Below are positions 17,562-26,137 of a stretch of 64,000 nucleotides of DNA, in pieces. The translations under genes were made by a program, and so were the position numbers. Every line of letters starts with the position of its first letter. Within the stretch, counting starts at the first letter, position 1. The stretch is from JAKPBU01 sp964425695 (GTDB taxonomy: Bacteria > Pseudomonadota > Gammaproteobacteria > Xanthomonadales > Xanthomonadaceae), in contig CAYRNF010000010.1 in NCBI GenBank assembly GCA_964425695.1, positions 1 to 64,000 of the forward strand, given 5' to 3'. Below the pieces are notes generated by a model. It worked only from the letters and a program-made list of their open reading frames with translations. It was not told where the DNA came from and did not search any database.

Positions 17562-20192
17562 ATGACCGACTCCCACCGCAAGCCGCTGCCCGGCACCGAC
17601 CTCGACTGGTACGACGCGCGTGCCGCGGTCGACGCGATCCGCCCCGGCGCCTACGCCGAACTGCCTTACACCGCGCGGGTGCACGCCGAGAACATCGTGC
17701 GCAAGGCCGATCCCGCCATGCGCGATGCCTACCTGACGCAGCTGATCGAACGCCGCCGCGACCTGGACTTCCCCTGGTTCCCGGCGCGCGTGGTCTGCCA
17801 CGACATCCTGGGCCAGACCGCCCTGGTGGACCTGGCCGGCTTGCGCGACGCCATCGCCGGACAGGGCGGCGATCCCGCGCAGGTGAACCCGGTGGTGCCG
17901 GTGCAGCTGATCGTGGACCACTCGCTGGCGGTCGAATGCGGCGGCTACGACCCGCAGGCCTTCGCGAAGAACCGCGCGATCGAAGACCGGCGCAACGAAG
18001 ACCGTTTCCACTTCATCGAATGGACCCGCCGCGCGTTCCGCAACGTGGAGGTGATCCCGCCGGGCAACGGGATCATGCACCAGATCAACCTGGAGAAGAT
18101 GTCGCCGGTGGTCTACGTGCAACCAGACGCGGACGGGCGCGGCGTCGCGTTCCCCGATACGTGCGTGGGCACCGATTCGCACACCCCGCACGTGGATGCG
18201 CTGGGCGTGATCGCGGTGGGCGTGGGCGGCCTGGAAGCGGAGAACGTGATGCTGGGCCGCGCGTCGTGGATGCGCACGCCGGAGATCGTGGCGGTCGAAC
18301 TGGCGGGCCGGCCCGCGCCGGGCATCACCGCCACCGATATCGTGCTGGCGCTGACCGAGTTCCTGCGCACGCAGAAGGTGGTCGGTGCCTACCTGGAGTT
18401 CCGCGGCGAGGGCGCCGCGGCCCTGACCATCGGCGACCGCGCCACCATCAGCAACATGGCGCCCGAGTACGGCGCCACCGCGGCGATGTTCTTCATCGAC
18501 GCCAACACGCTCGACTACCTGCGCCTGACCGGCCGCAGCGACCAGCAGGTCGCGCTGGTGGAGACCTACGCGAAGGCCGCCGGCCTGTGGGCGGACGACC
18601 TGGCGGCCGCACGCTACGAGCGCACGCTGCACTTCGACCTGTCCAGCGTGGTGCGCAACATGGCCGGCCCCTCCAACCCGCACCGGCGGCTGCCGGTCGC
18701 CGCGCTGTCCGAACGCGGCATCGCCGACGGCGCCAAGCTCATGGCAGGCAAGGCGGAGGAGGCGCAAGGGCGGATGCCGGACGGCGCGGTGATCATCGCC
18801 GCGATCACGTCCTGCACCAATACGTCGAACCCGCGCAACGTGATCGCCGCGGCGCTGCTCGCGCGCAACGCCAACGCGCGCGGCCTGGCGCGCAAGCCTT
18901 GGGTCAAGTCGTCGCTGGCGCCGGGCTCCAAGGCGGTGCAGCTGTACCTGGAGGAAGCCGGCCTGTTGCCCGAGCTGGAGCGGCTCGGGTTCGGGATCGT
19001 CGCCTTCGCCTGCACCACCTGCAACGGCATGAGCGGCGCGCTGGATCCCGCGATCCAGCAGGAAATCATCGAACGCGATCTGTACGCCACCGCAGTGCTC
19101 AGCGGCAACCGCAACTTCGACGGCCGCATCCATCCCTACGCCAAGCAGGCCTTCCTGGCCTCGCCGCCGCTGGTGGTGGCCTACGCCATCGCCGGCACGA
19201 TCCGGTTCGACATCGAGCAGGACGTGCTGGGCATCGACCAGCGCGGCAACGAGGTACGCCTCAAGGACATCTGGCCCAGCGATGCCGAGATCGACGCGGT
19301 GGTGAAGGCGAGCGTCAAGCCCGAACAGTTCCGCAAGGTGTACGAACCCATGTTCACCGTCCGCGTCGAACACGGCGCGCCGGTGGGGCCGCTCTACGAC
19401 TGGCGCCCGCGCAGCACCTACATCCGCAGGCCGCCCTACTGGGAAGGCGCCCTGGCCGGCGAGCGCACGCTGCGCGGCATGCGGCCACTGGCGGTGCTGG
19501 GCGACAACATCACCACCGACCACCTCTCGCCCAGCAACGCGATCCTGCCCGACAGCGCGGCCGGCGAGTACCTGGCGGCGATGGGCCTGCCCGAGGAGGA
19601 TTTCAACTCGTACGCCACGCACCGCGGCGACCACCTCACCGCGCAGCGCGCCACCTTCGCCAACCCGAAGCTGGTCAACGAGATGGCGGTGGTCGACGGC
19701 GAGGCCAGGCAGGGATCGCTGGCGCGCGTCGAACCCGAAGGCAGGGTGATGCGCATGTGGGAAGCGATCGAAACCTACATGGAGCGCAAGCAGCCGCTGG
19801 TGATCATCGCCGGCGCGGACTATGGCCAGGGGTCGTCCCGCGACTGGGCGGCCAAGGGCGTGCGCCTCGCGGGCGTGGAGGCGATCGTGGCCGAAGGCTT
19901 CGAACGCATCCACCGCACCAACCTGATCGGCATGGGCGTGCTGCCGCTCGAGTTCCAGGCGGGCACCACGCGCCGCACCCTGGGCATCGACGGCACCGAG
20001 ACGTTCGACGTCATGGGGCAGCGCAAGCCGGGCGCGACGCTCACGCTGGTGATCCACCGCACGGACGGCGGGCGCCTCGAGGTTCCCGTGACCTGTCGCC
20101 TCGATTCGGACGAGGAGGTCGACATCTACGAAGCCGGCGGCGTGCTGCAGCGATTCGCGCAGGACTTCCTTGCCGCCAACAAGGCGGCGTGA
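17562..20192 (+). CDS. acnD: Fe/S-dependent 2-methylisocitrate dehydratase AcnD
   Basis: 876 residues of the aconitase superfamily. AcnD dehydrates 2-methylcitrate to a methylaconitate isomer and works with PrpF instead of PrpD. The 4Fe-4S ligands are visible in ITSCTNTSNPRNV (near 415) and CTTCNGMSG (near 483). VDHSLAVECGG, GTDSHTPHVDALGV and QGSSRDWAAKGVRL are typical aconitase segments. The overlap with prpF (1-nt gap) is the main reason to call AcnD and not housekeeping AcnA. The start MTDSHRKPLPGTD was preferred over an upstream low-complexity extension. Confidence 0.93.
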   Translation: MTDSHRKPLPGTDLDWYDARAAVDAIRPGAYAELPYTARVHAENIVRKADPAMRDAYLTQLIERRRDLDFPWFPARVVCHDILGQTALVDLAGLRDAIAGQGGDPAQVNPVVPVQLIVDHSLAVECGGYDPQAFAKNRAIEDRRNEDRFHFIEWTRRAFRNVEVIPPGNGIMHQINLEKMSPVVYVQPDADGRGVAFPDTCVGTDSHTPHVDALGVIAVGVGGLEAENVMLGRASWMRTPEIVAVELAGRPAPGITATDIVLALTEFLRTQKVVGAYLEFRGEGAAALTIGDRATISNMAPEYGATAAMFFIDANTLDYLRLTGRSDQQVALVETYAKAAGLWADDLAAARYERTLHFDLSSVVRNMAGPSNPHRRLPVAALSERGIADGAKLMAGKAEEAQGRMPDGAVIIAAITSCTNTSNPRNVIAAALLARNANARGLARKPWVKSSLAPGSKAVQLYLEEAGLLPELERLGFGIVAFACTTCNGMSGALDPAIQQEIIERDLYATAVLSGNRNFDGRIHPYAKQAFLASPPLVVAYAIAGTIRFDIEQDVLGIDQRGNEVRLKDIWPSDAEIDAVVKASVKPEQFRKVYEPMFTVRVEHGAPVGPLYDWRPRSTYIRRPPYWEGALAGERTLRGMRPLAVLGDNITTDHLSPSNAILPDSAAGEYLAAMGLPEEDFNSYATHRGDHLTAQRATFANPKLVNEMAVVDGEARQGSLARVEPEGRVMRMWEAIETYMERKQPLVIIAGADYGQGSSRDWAAKGVRLAGVEAIVAEGFERIHRTNLIGMGVLPLEFQAGTTRRTLGIDGTETFDVMGQRKPGATLTLVIHRTDGGRLEVPVTCRLDSDEEVDIYEAGGVLQRFAQDFLAANKAA

Positions 20193-20193
20193 C

Positions 20194-21393
20194 ATGCGAC
20201 ATCCGCCGCAACTGCGCATCCGCGCCACCTACATGCGTGGAGGCACCTCGAAAGGGGTGTTCTTCGCGCTCGAGGACCTGCCCGAGGCCGCCCGCGTCCC
20301 CGGACCTGCGCGCGATGCGCTGCTGATGCGGGTGATCGGGTCGCCCGATCCGTACGGCAAGCACACCGATGGCATGGGCGGGGCGACCTCGAGCACCAGC
20401 AAGTGCGTCATCGTGTCGAAGTCGTCGGTGCCCGGCCACGAGGTCGATTACCTCTATGGCCAGGTGGCGATCGACAGCGCCTTCGTGGACTGGAGCGGCA
20501 ACTGCGGCAACCTGAGCGCCGCGGTGGGGCCGTTCGCCATCGCCCGGGGGCTCATCGCCCCGGATCGCGTCCCGCGCGACGGTCCGTGCACGGTCCGGAT
20601 CTGGCAGGCCAATATCGCCAAGACGATCATCGCGCATGTGCCGGTCGCTAACGGCGAGGTGCAGGAGACGGGCGACTTCGAGCTGGACGGCGTCGCCTTC
20701 CCGGCCGCCGAGATCGTGCTGGAATTCGTCGATCCGGCCGACGACGACGACGGCGACGGCGGCGGCGCGATGTTCCCGACCGGCGCGGTGGTCGACGATC
20801 TGGAGGTGCCGGGCCTGGGCACCCTGCGCGCCACCATGATCAACGCGGGCATTCCCACCGTTTTCGTCGAGGCGTCCGCGCTGGGCTACGACGGTACCGA
20901 GCTGCAGCCTGCGATCAACCAGGACGTCGCAGCGCTCGCCAGGCTCGAGGCGATCCGGGTGGCGGGGGCGCTGCGGATGGGCCTGATCCGGGAGCCCGCG
21001 GAAGCCGCGTCGCGTCAGCACACCCCCAAGGTCGCCTTCGTGGCCCCGCCCCGGTCGTACGTCGCCAGCAGCGGCAAGGCGGTCGAGGCGCGCGAGATCG
21101 ACCTCAACGTCCGTGCCATGTCGATGGGCAAGCTCCACCACGCCATGATGGGCACCGCATCGGTCGCGATCGCCACCGCGGCGGCGGTGCCCGGTTCGCT
21201 GGTGAACGCCGCCGCAGGGGGTGGCCCGCGCGAGGCGGTGCGCTTCGGACATCCTTCCGGCACCCTGCGGGTGGGGGCGGCGGTGACGCGCGACGGCACG
21301 CGCTGGACCGTGTCCAAGGCGGTGATGAGCCGCAGCGCCCGCGTGCTGATGGACGGCTGGGTCGCCGTGCCCCAGGACGTGGCGCCGGTGTGA
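20194..21393 (+). CDS. prpF: 2-methylaconitate cis-trans isomerase PrpF
   Basis: 399 residues with a diaminopimelate-epimerase-like fold. PrpF isomerises trans-2-methylaconitate to the cis isomer, the substrate for hydration to 2-methylisocitrate. Family segments are ATYMRGGTSKGVFF near residue 10 (with the catalytic Lys), GGATSSTSKCVIV near 61, DWSGNCGNLSAAVG near 99 and MGKLHHAMMGT near 311. The acidic run VDPADDDDGDGGG at about 180-192 is an unusual insertion-like loop. It starts 1 nt after the acnD stop, so translational coupling is likely. Confidence 0.95.
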   Translation: MRHPPQLRIRATYMRGGTSKGVFFALEDLPEAARVPGPARDALLMRVIGSPDPYGKHTDGMGGATSSTSKCVIVSKSSVPGHEVDYLYGQVAIDSAFVDWSGNCGNLSAAVGPFAIARGLIAPDRVPRDGPCTVRIWQANIAKTIIAHVPVANGEVQETGDFELDGVAFPAAEIVLEFVDPADDDDGDGGGAMFPTGAVVDDLEVPGLGTLRATMINAGIPTVFVEASALGYDGTELQPAINQDVAALARLEAIRVAGALRMGLIREPAEAASRQHTPKVAFVAPPRSYVASSGKAVEAREIDLNVRAMSMGKLHHAMMGTASVAIATAAAVPGSLVNAAAGGGPREAVRFGHPSGTLRVGAAVTRDGTRWTVSKAVMSRSARVLMDGWVAVPQDVAPV

Positions 21394-21539
21394 CCTCGGT
21401 GCTTATCGAGGCGGGTGTGCACGGCACCAGGTCCCAGCGCCGCGTCACGCCGCGCGCTCCACTCAGGGCCTATCGTTTCCCAAGGCGAGGTGCAGCCCAT
21501 CGGCAACGAAGGGGACTGCTTTATCCTGAACGTTCTGGC

Positions 21540-21688
21540 ATCCTCCGCACTGCGGGGGGAACGTTATGCTAGTGTTAACACGGGCTTCACATCCCCCAAC
21601 CTAATCTGCGCCGGATGGCGTGTGGGTGGGGCCGTCCGAGTTTTACCGCGCTATACCGCTTTAACTTCCCTGATTTAAGGAGCTGAAC
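21540..21688 (+). promoter_or_regulatory. AT-richer leader of the OmpA-family gene
   Basis: The 295-nt gap before the OmpA-family gene becomes clearly less GC-rich here. TATGCT at 21565-21570 is a possible extended -10 that would give a leader of about 110 nt. It ends in a strong aaggag site (21677-21682). No recognised riboswitch. A long leader would fit sRNA control of an outer-membrane protein, but this is inference. Confidence 0.35.
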
Positions 21689-22837
21689 ATGAACAAGAAA
21701 CTCCTCTGTGCTGCGCTGCTCGGCGGGCTGGGTGTCGCACAGGCTGCGTCGGCGCAGGAGTTCGATGATCGCTGGTACATCACCGGTTCCGCCGGTATGA
21801 ACATCCAGGACAACGATCGCGGCACCGGCAATACGCCTTTTGGCGCCATCGGTTTCGGCAAGTTTTTCAACCCGAACTGGTCGTTCGACGTCGAACTGAA
21901 CTATCAGAACCCGCAGGGCGACGACGCCCGTCTGTGCGGCGGTGACCCGCGTTGCAACGCGCAGGACCTGAACTGGAGCCAGTACGGCATTTCGTTCGAC
22001 ATGCGCCGTCACTTCGTTGCCGAAGGGCGCAGCTGGAATCCCTACCTGTTGGCCGGCCTCGGCTACCAGCGTGAAGAGATCGAAACCGGCAATGCTGCCA
22101 TCGCCGGCGACCACCCGATCGAAGACGAAGAGGGCGCGCCTGCCCTGAAGCTCGGCTTCGGTGCGCAGGGTGACCTCGGCCGTGTCGGCATCCGCACCGA
22201 GCTGGCCTACCGCGCTGTCGGCATCAACGACACTCGCGCCCAGCTCCTGCTGGACGATCCGGCCCCGGAGCGCAACGACGGTGAAGACTGGTACGGCGAC
22301 GTGCTGGCCTCGGTCGGCATCATCGTGCCGCTGGGTCCGGAGCCGGAAGCCCCGGTCGCCCCGGCGCCGGTCGCCCCGAACTGTGCCGATAGCGACAGCG
22401 ACGGCGACGGCGTGAACGATTGCGACGACAAGTGCCCCGGTTCGCAGGCTGGCCAGACCATCGGTCCGGACGGCTGCCCGGTGCCGGTGTCGATCGACCT
22501 GAAGGGCGTGAACTTCGACTTCGACAAGTCGACCCTGCGTCCGGACGCGATCGCGATCCTCAACGAGGCCATCGAGATCCTGAAGCGTTACCCCGACCTG
22601 CGCGTTGAAGTCGCCGGCCACACCGACCTGTGCGGTACCGACGAGTACAACCAGGGTCTGTCGGAGCGTCGCTCGCGCGCCGTGTACGACTACCTGACCA
22701 GCAACGGCATCGACGCCGCTCGCCTGGTGGGCCCGAACGGCTACGGCGAGAGCCGTCCGCTGGAGCAGACCGAGCAGACGCTGCCGGGCTGCAAGAGCGA
22801 GACCAACCGCCGCACCGAGCTGAACGTCCAGAACTAA
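21689..22837 (+). CDS. OmpA-family outer membrane protein
   Basis: 382 residues. Signal peptide MNKKLLCAALLGGLGVAQAASA, then an eight-stranded-barrel-like region (about 22-215). A proline/alanine linker (EPEAPVAPAPVAP) is followed by a calcium-binding thrombospondin type 3-like acidic repeat (DSDSDGDGVNDCDDKCPG). The OmpA C-terminal peptidoglycan-binding domain spans about 268-382 (FDFDKSTLRPDA, GHTDLCGTDEYNQGLSERRS). It anchors the outer membrane to the cell wall. It has a strong aaggag ribosome site, its own terminator and, by codon pattern, probably high expression. Cysteine pairs in the TSP3 and OmpA domains may form disulfides, consistent with dsbB in the same genome. Confidence 0.93.
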   Translation: MNKKLLCAALLGGLGVAQAASAQEFDDRWYITGSAGMNIQDNDRGTGNTPFGAIGFGKFFNPNWSFDVELNYQNPQGDDARLCGGDPRCNAQDLNWSQYGISFDMRRHFVAEGRSWNPYLLAGLGYQREEIETGNAAIAGDHPIEDEEGAPALKLGFGAQGDLGRVGIRTELAYRAVGINDTRAQLLLDDPAPERNDGEDWYGDVLASVGIIVPLGPEPEAPVAPAPVAPNCADSDSDGDGVNDCDDKCPGSQAGQTIGPDGCPVPVSIDLKGVNFDFDKSTLRPDAIAILNEAIEILKRYPDLRVEVAGHTDLCGTDEYNQGLSERRSRAVYDYLTSNGIDAARLVGPNGYGESRPLEQTEQTLPGCKSETNRRTELNVQN

Positions 22838-22863
22838 CGGACGCGAGGTTCAAGCAGCACCCG

Positions 22864-22893
22864 AAGCCCGGCCTAGCGCCGGGCTTCGCTTTT
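22864..22893 (+). terminator. Intrinsic terminator of the OmpA-family gene
   Basis: Perfect stem aagcccggc/gccgggctt with a 5-nt loop, followed by cgctttt, 26 nt after the stop. Confidence 0.85.
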
Positions 22894-22994
22894 GCGGCTG
22901 TCTGAAATCTGCAGGATTCATCCGCGTGCCTTGTGGGTGCGTGGCGCGTTGCCTACACTCGCTGCGACTTCGCTCGAACGATGGGGACACCGCC

Positions 22995-23567
22995 ATGCAA
23001 CGCACCTCGCTCGCCCTGCTGCTGCTCGCCGTCGGTGGTGCGGCGCATGCGCAGGCCATCAACTGCGCATCGGTGCCGAAGAGCATGCCCCTGCATGCGT
23101 CGGTCCTGGCGCCAGTGGCCTCGGAACTGGTGTCGCCTTCGGAGCAGTTGGGGACCGCGGGCGGCGTGCTGGTGCGCGCCTACGACGAGTCGCAGTCCGT
23201 GGACCAGGTGCTGCTGCGCATGCGCATCGAGAGCTGCAAGAACGTGGCCAGCGTCGCGCCGGCACCCAGCGTGGTGGACCCGCTCGATCCGGCTACCTAC
23301 AAGCCCAAGACGGAGTTCGACAACACGCCTTGGCGGTTCAACATGAACCAGAACGGCAAGAACATGACCGCCGACGAATTCAGCGCGTGGATGAAGTCCC
23401 GCGGCGTGCGCGTGGCGCGCGGCGGCGGTGCTGCGGCTGCACCGGCGGCGCCCGCGGCGCCCGCGGCGCCTGCCGGCACGGAAACGACCCCGGCGGGCAT
23501 GCCTCCCGGCACGCAGCCTGCCCAGCCGCCCGCGGCGCCTGCAACGCCCGCGCCGCCCAAGCCCTGA
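22995..23567 (+). CDS. Exported protein with a C-terminal AWM-GVRVA motif and Ala/Pro tail
   Basis: 190 residues with signal peptide MQRTSLALLLLAVGGAAHAQ. I do not recognise a characterised family. Two cysteines (24 and 81) could form a disulfide. Residues 113-142 contain WRFNMNQNGK, TADEFSAWM and GVRVARG. The same motif recurs in the lipoprotein at 26138-26566. The last 50 residues are alanine/proline-rich (repeated AAPAAP), possibly a wall-spanning tail. The start was placed at MQRTS, because an upstream in-frame ATG would spoil the signal peptide. A TACACT hexamer lies about 36 nt upstream. It precedes a pseudouridine synthase gene and probably ends just before it. Confidence 0.75.
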   Translation: MQRTSLALLLLAVGGAAHAQAINCASVPKSMPLHASVLAPVASELVSPSEQLGTAGGVLVRAYDESQSVDQVLLRMRIESCKNVASVAPAPSVVDPLDPATYKPKTEFDNTPWRFNMNQNGKNMTADEFSAWMKSRGVRVARGGGAAAAPAAPAAPAAPAGTETTPAGMPPGTQPAQPPAAPATPAPPKP

Positions 23568-23577
23568 CCATCGGACC

Positions 23578-24330
23578 CTGACAGGCGTACCGCAAAGCGA
23601 CGACAAGGCCCGGCGCCACGGCCTGGCGCGTGCGCTGTCGAAGGCGGGGCTCTGCTCCCGTACCGAAGCCGCCCAGCGCATCCGCGCCGGGCGCGTGAGC
23701 GTGGACGGACGGGTGGTGCGCGATCCGGAGTTTCCTATCGCGCAGCGCGGTGGTGCGCGCATCGTGGTGGACGGGCGGCCGCTCGACGCGGCGGCGCGCG
23801 TGCATGTCATGTTGAACAAGCCGCGTGGCCTAGTGACCACGGCACGCGACGAGCGTGGCCGCGACACCGTCTACCGCTGTCTGGAGGGAGCGCCGTTGCC
23901 CTGGCTGGCTCCGGTGGGCAGGCTCGACAAGGCGAGCGAGGGCCTGCTGCTGCTCAGCAACGACCCGGCGTGGGCCGCGCACATCACTGACCCTGCCACG
24001 GGCCCGGCGAAGACCTACCACGTGCAGGTCAGTGCGATCCCGGACGCGGCGACGCTTTCCGCCCTGGTGCGTGGCGTGGACGACGCCGGCGAACGGCTTG
24101 CGGCCGTCTCGGCAACGTTGCTGCGCAGTGGCACGACGAACGCCTGGCTCGAGATCGTCCTCGACGAAGGCCGCAACCGGCAGATCCGTCGCCTGCTGGC
24201 CGCGCACGAACTGGCGGTGCTGCGCCTGGTGCGCATCGCCATCGGCCCACTGGTGCTGGGCGATCTTCCGAAGGGCGCGTGGCGCCTCCTGACGCCTCAG
24301 GAAGCCGCCTCATTGGCCCCCGTGGGCTGA
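23578..24330 (+). CDS. Pseudouridine synthase, RsuA/RluB/E/F family (start uncertain)
   Basis: About 250 residues. An N-terminal S4 RNA-binding domain (GLARALSKAGLCSRTEAAQRI) precedes the catalytic domain. The active-site motif is GRLDKASEGLLLLSND with its nucleophilic Asp, and GRNRQIRRLLAAHEL is the RNA-contact motif. It should modify a uridine in rRNA; which one cannot be told. No ATG, GTG or TTG in frame gives the complete S4 domain without overlapping the preceding gene by about 140 nt (GTG at 23428). The coordinate given is a CTG just before the conserved part. It overlaps the convergent HNH gene tail by 21 nt. Confidence 0.82.
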   Translation: MTGVPQSDDKARRHGLARALSKAGLCSRTEAAQRIRAGRVSVDGRVVRDPEFPIAQRGGARIVVDGRPLDAAARVHVMLNKPRGLVTTARDERGRDTVYRCLEGAPLPWLAPVGRLDKASEGLLLLSNDPAWAAHITDPATGPAKTYHVQVSAIPDAATLSALVRGVDDAGERLAAVSATLLRSGTTNAWLEIVLDEGRNRQIRRLLAAHELAVLRLVRIAIGPLVLGDLPKGAWRLLTPQEAASLAPVG

Positions 24331-24786
24331 CGCGGGATCGCGCCAGCGCTGCAGGCGGGCGTCGAGCAGGGCAGTCACCACGTCGAACGCCCGCACGTCC
24401 ACCGGCCCGCGCGCGTCGGGGCCCTTGCCCTTGTCGTGGTTGCAACGCGCGCAGGCCAGCGCGAGGTTGCGGGCATCTTCCGGATCTGCGCCCACGCGCG
24501 CCGCAAGCGCGGCAGCGGCGCGCTTGCCGAACCACGCCCGTGGCACCACGTGCTCCAGCGTGGCGTGGCCCAAGGGTTCGCCGTCCGCCCGGACCTGCAG
24601 GCGGCGCCGGCAGTGCAGGCAACGGGTCTCCCAACAGTCTTCGACCAGGCAGGCCTGGCTGTCGCTCCGCAGGGCCTGCAGGAACTGTCGGCGCAGGGCA
24701 GGGCGCATCGTCAGCGCGGGCGTGCGGACCGCGAAGCCGGGCCCGCGTTCGGCAGCTGCGCCACGCGCACGGCGTTGCGCCACCAC
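24310..24786 (-). CDS. HNH endonuclease-like protein
   Basis: 158 residues from a GTG at 24786; an ATG at 24708 would give 132. The HNH/beta-beta-alpha-metal core reads CLHCRRRLQV, LEHVVPRAWFGKRA and LACARCNHDKGKG. That is a two-CxxC zinc-stabilised variant with the catalytic-type His in LEHVVP. Its role is unknown. Stand-alone chromosomal HNH proteins of this size are common in xanthomonads. The gene begins 18 nt after the kbl stop on the same strand, so it is probably co-transcribed with kbl. It overlaps the tail of the pseudouridine synthase gene by 21 nt. Confidence 0.78.
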   Translation of the reverse strand: MVAQRRARGAAAERGPGFAVRTPALTMRPALRRQFLQALRSDSQACLVEDCWETRCLHCRRRLQVRADGEPLGHATLEHVVPRAWFGKRAAAALAARVGADPEDARNLALACARCNHDKGKGPDARGPVDVRAFDVVTALLDARLQRWRDPASAHGGQ

Positions 24787-24804
24787 ATCACGCGCAGCGC
24801 CGCG

Positions 24805-26022
24805 TCACCCCTGCACCACGCCCAGTTCGCGGCCGATGCGGACGAACGCATCGATCGCGCGGTCGAGATGTTCGCGGGTGTGCGCGGCGCTCATCTGGGT
24901 GCGGATGCGCGCCTGGCCCTTGGGCACCACGGGGAAGAAGAAGCCGATCGCGTAGATGCCTTCCTCGAGCAGTCGCGCGGCGAACTTCTGCGCCAGCGGT
25001 GCGTCGTACAGCATGACCGGGCTGATCGGATGCACGCCCGGCTTGATGTCGAAACCCGCCGCGGTCATGCGCTCGCGGAAATAGGTGGTGTTCGCGGCGA
25101 GCCGTTCGCGCAGTTCGCCCGCGGCATCCAGCATCTCGAACGCCTTGATGCCGGCGGCCACCACGTGCGGCGGCAGCGAATTGGAGAACAGGTAGGGGCG
25201 CGAACGCTGGCGCAGCAGTTCGATGACCTCCGCCGATGCCGTGGTGAAACCGCCCAATGCGCCCCCCATGGCCTTGCCCAGCGTGCCGGTGACGATGTCG
25301 ATGCGGTCGAGTACGCCCTTCACCTCCGCCGAGCCGCGGCCGGTCGCGCCCAGGAACCCGGTGGCGTGGCATTCGTCGATATGCACCAGAGCGCCGTACT
25401 TCGCCGCGAGCGCCGTGATCTCGTCCAGCGGCGCGATGAATCCGTCCATCGAGAACACGCCGTCGGTCGTGATCAACTTGGTACGGCACCCGGCGGCCTC
25501 GGCTGCCTGCAGCTGCTTCTCCAGGTCCGCCATGTCGCAGTTCGCGTAGCGGAACCGCTGCGCCTTGCACAGGCGCACGCCGTCGATGATCGAAGCGTGG
25601 TTGAGCGCGTCGCTGATGATCGCGTCGTGCTCGTCCAGCAGCGGCTCGAACAGGCCGCCGTTGGCGTCGAAGCAGGCGGCGTAGAGGATGGTGTCCTGCT
25701 TGCCGAAAAAATCGGAGATGGTCTTCTCCAGCTGCTTGTGCAGGTCCTGCGTGCCGCAGATGAAGCGCACGCTGGCCATGCCGAAGCCGTGCGTGTCCAG
25801 CGCCTGCTTGGCGGCGGCGATGATGTCCGGGTGGTCCGCCAGCCCCAGGTAGTTGTTCGCGCAGAAATTGAGCACGCCGCGCCCGTCGGCCAAGGTGATC
25901 TGTGCCGACTGCGGTGAAGTGATGATGCGTTCGGCCTTGAACAGGCCCGCGTCGCGGATCTCCTGGAGCGTCTGTGCGTAGCGCCTCGTGAGCGCGGACG
26001 GGGCAACGGCGGGCTGGGTCAT
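24805..26022 (-). CDS. kbl: Glycine C-acetyltransferase (2-amino-3-ketobutyrate CoA ligase)
   Basis: 405 residues of the alpha-oxoamine synthase family. It converts 2-amino-3-ketobutyrate plus CoA to glycine and acetyl-CoA, completing threonine breakdown started by Tdh. NFCANNYLGLADHP (near 52), FDANGGLF, DECHATGFLG and the PLP-lysine segment TGTLGKAMGGALGG (near 240) are typical. tdh is close by on the same strand but separated by an opposite-strand lipoprotein gene. A TAGAAT hexamer lies 33 nt upstream on this strand. An HNH gene follows after 18 nt. Confidence 0.96.
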   Translation of the reverse strand: MTQPAVAPSALTRRYAQTLQEIRDAGLFKAERIITSPQSAQITLADGRGVLNFCANNYLGLADHPDIIAAAKQALDTHGFGMASVRFICGTQDLHKQLEKTISDFFGKQDTILYAACFDANGGLFEPLLDEHDAIISDALNHASIIDGVRLCKAQRFRYANCDMADLEKQLQAAEAAGCRTKLITTDGVFSMDGFIAPLDEITALAAKYGALVHIDECHATGFLGATGRGSAEVKGVLDRIDIVTGTLGKAMGGALGGFTTASAEVIELLRQRSRPYLFSNSLPPHVVAAGIKAFEMLDAAGELRERLAANTTYFRERMTAAGFDIKPGVHPISPVMLYDAPLAQKFAARLLEEGIYAIGFFFPVVPKGQARIRTQMSAAHTREHLDRAIDAFVRIGRELGVVQG

Positions 26023-26055
26023 GGAGGTGATCGCGCGATTCAGGCGGGTCTGGAC

Positions 26056-26061
26056 ATTCTA
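26056..26061 (-). promoter_or_regulatory. Candidate -10 hexamer (TAGAAT) for kbl
   Basis: Read on the minus strand, 33 nt before the kbl ATG. It supports separate transcription of kbl from tdh. Confidence 0.4.
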
Positions 26062-26137
26062 GCGTCCGCTCCCGCGGCACCCGGTCCTGGGCCAGTCACC
26101 TTTTCGCCACAGACATCCCATCACGGAGAACCCTCGC

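Noticed and set aside
22838..22860. Second reading of the OmpA-family gene end as a truncated protein
   Set aside because: The C-terminal TNRRTELNVQN is the normal end of the OmpA domain.
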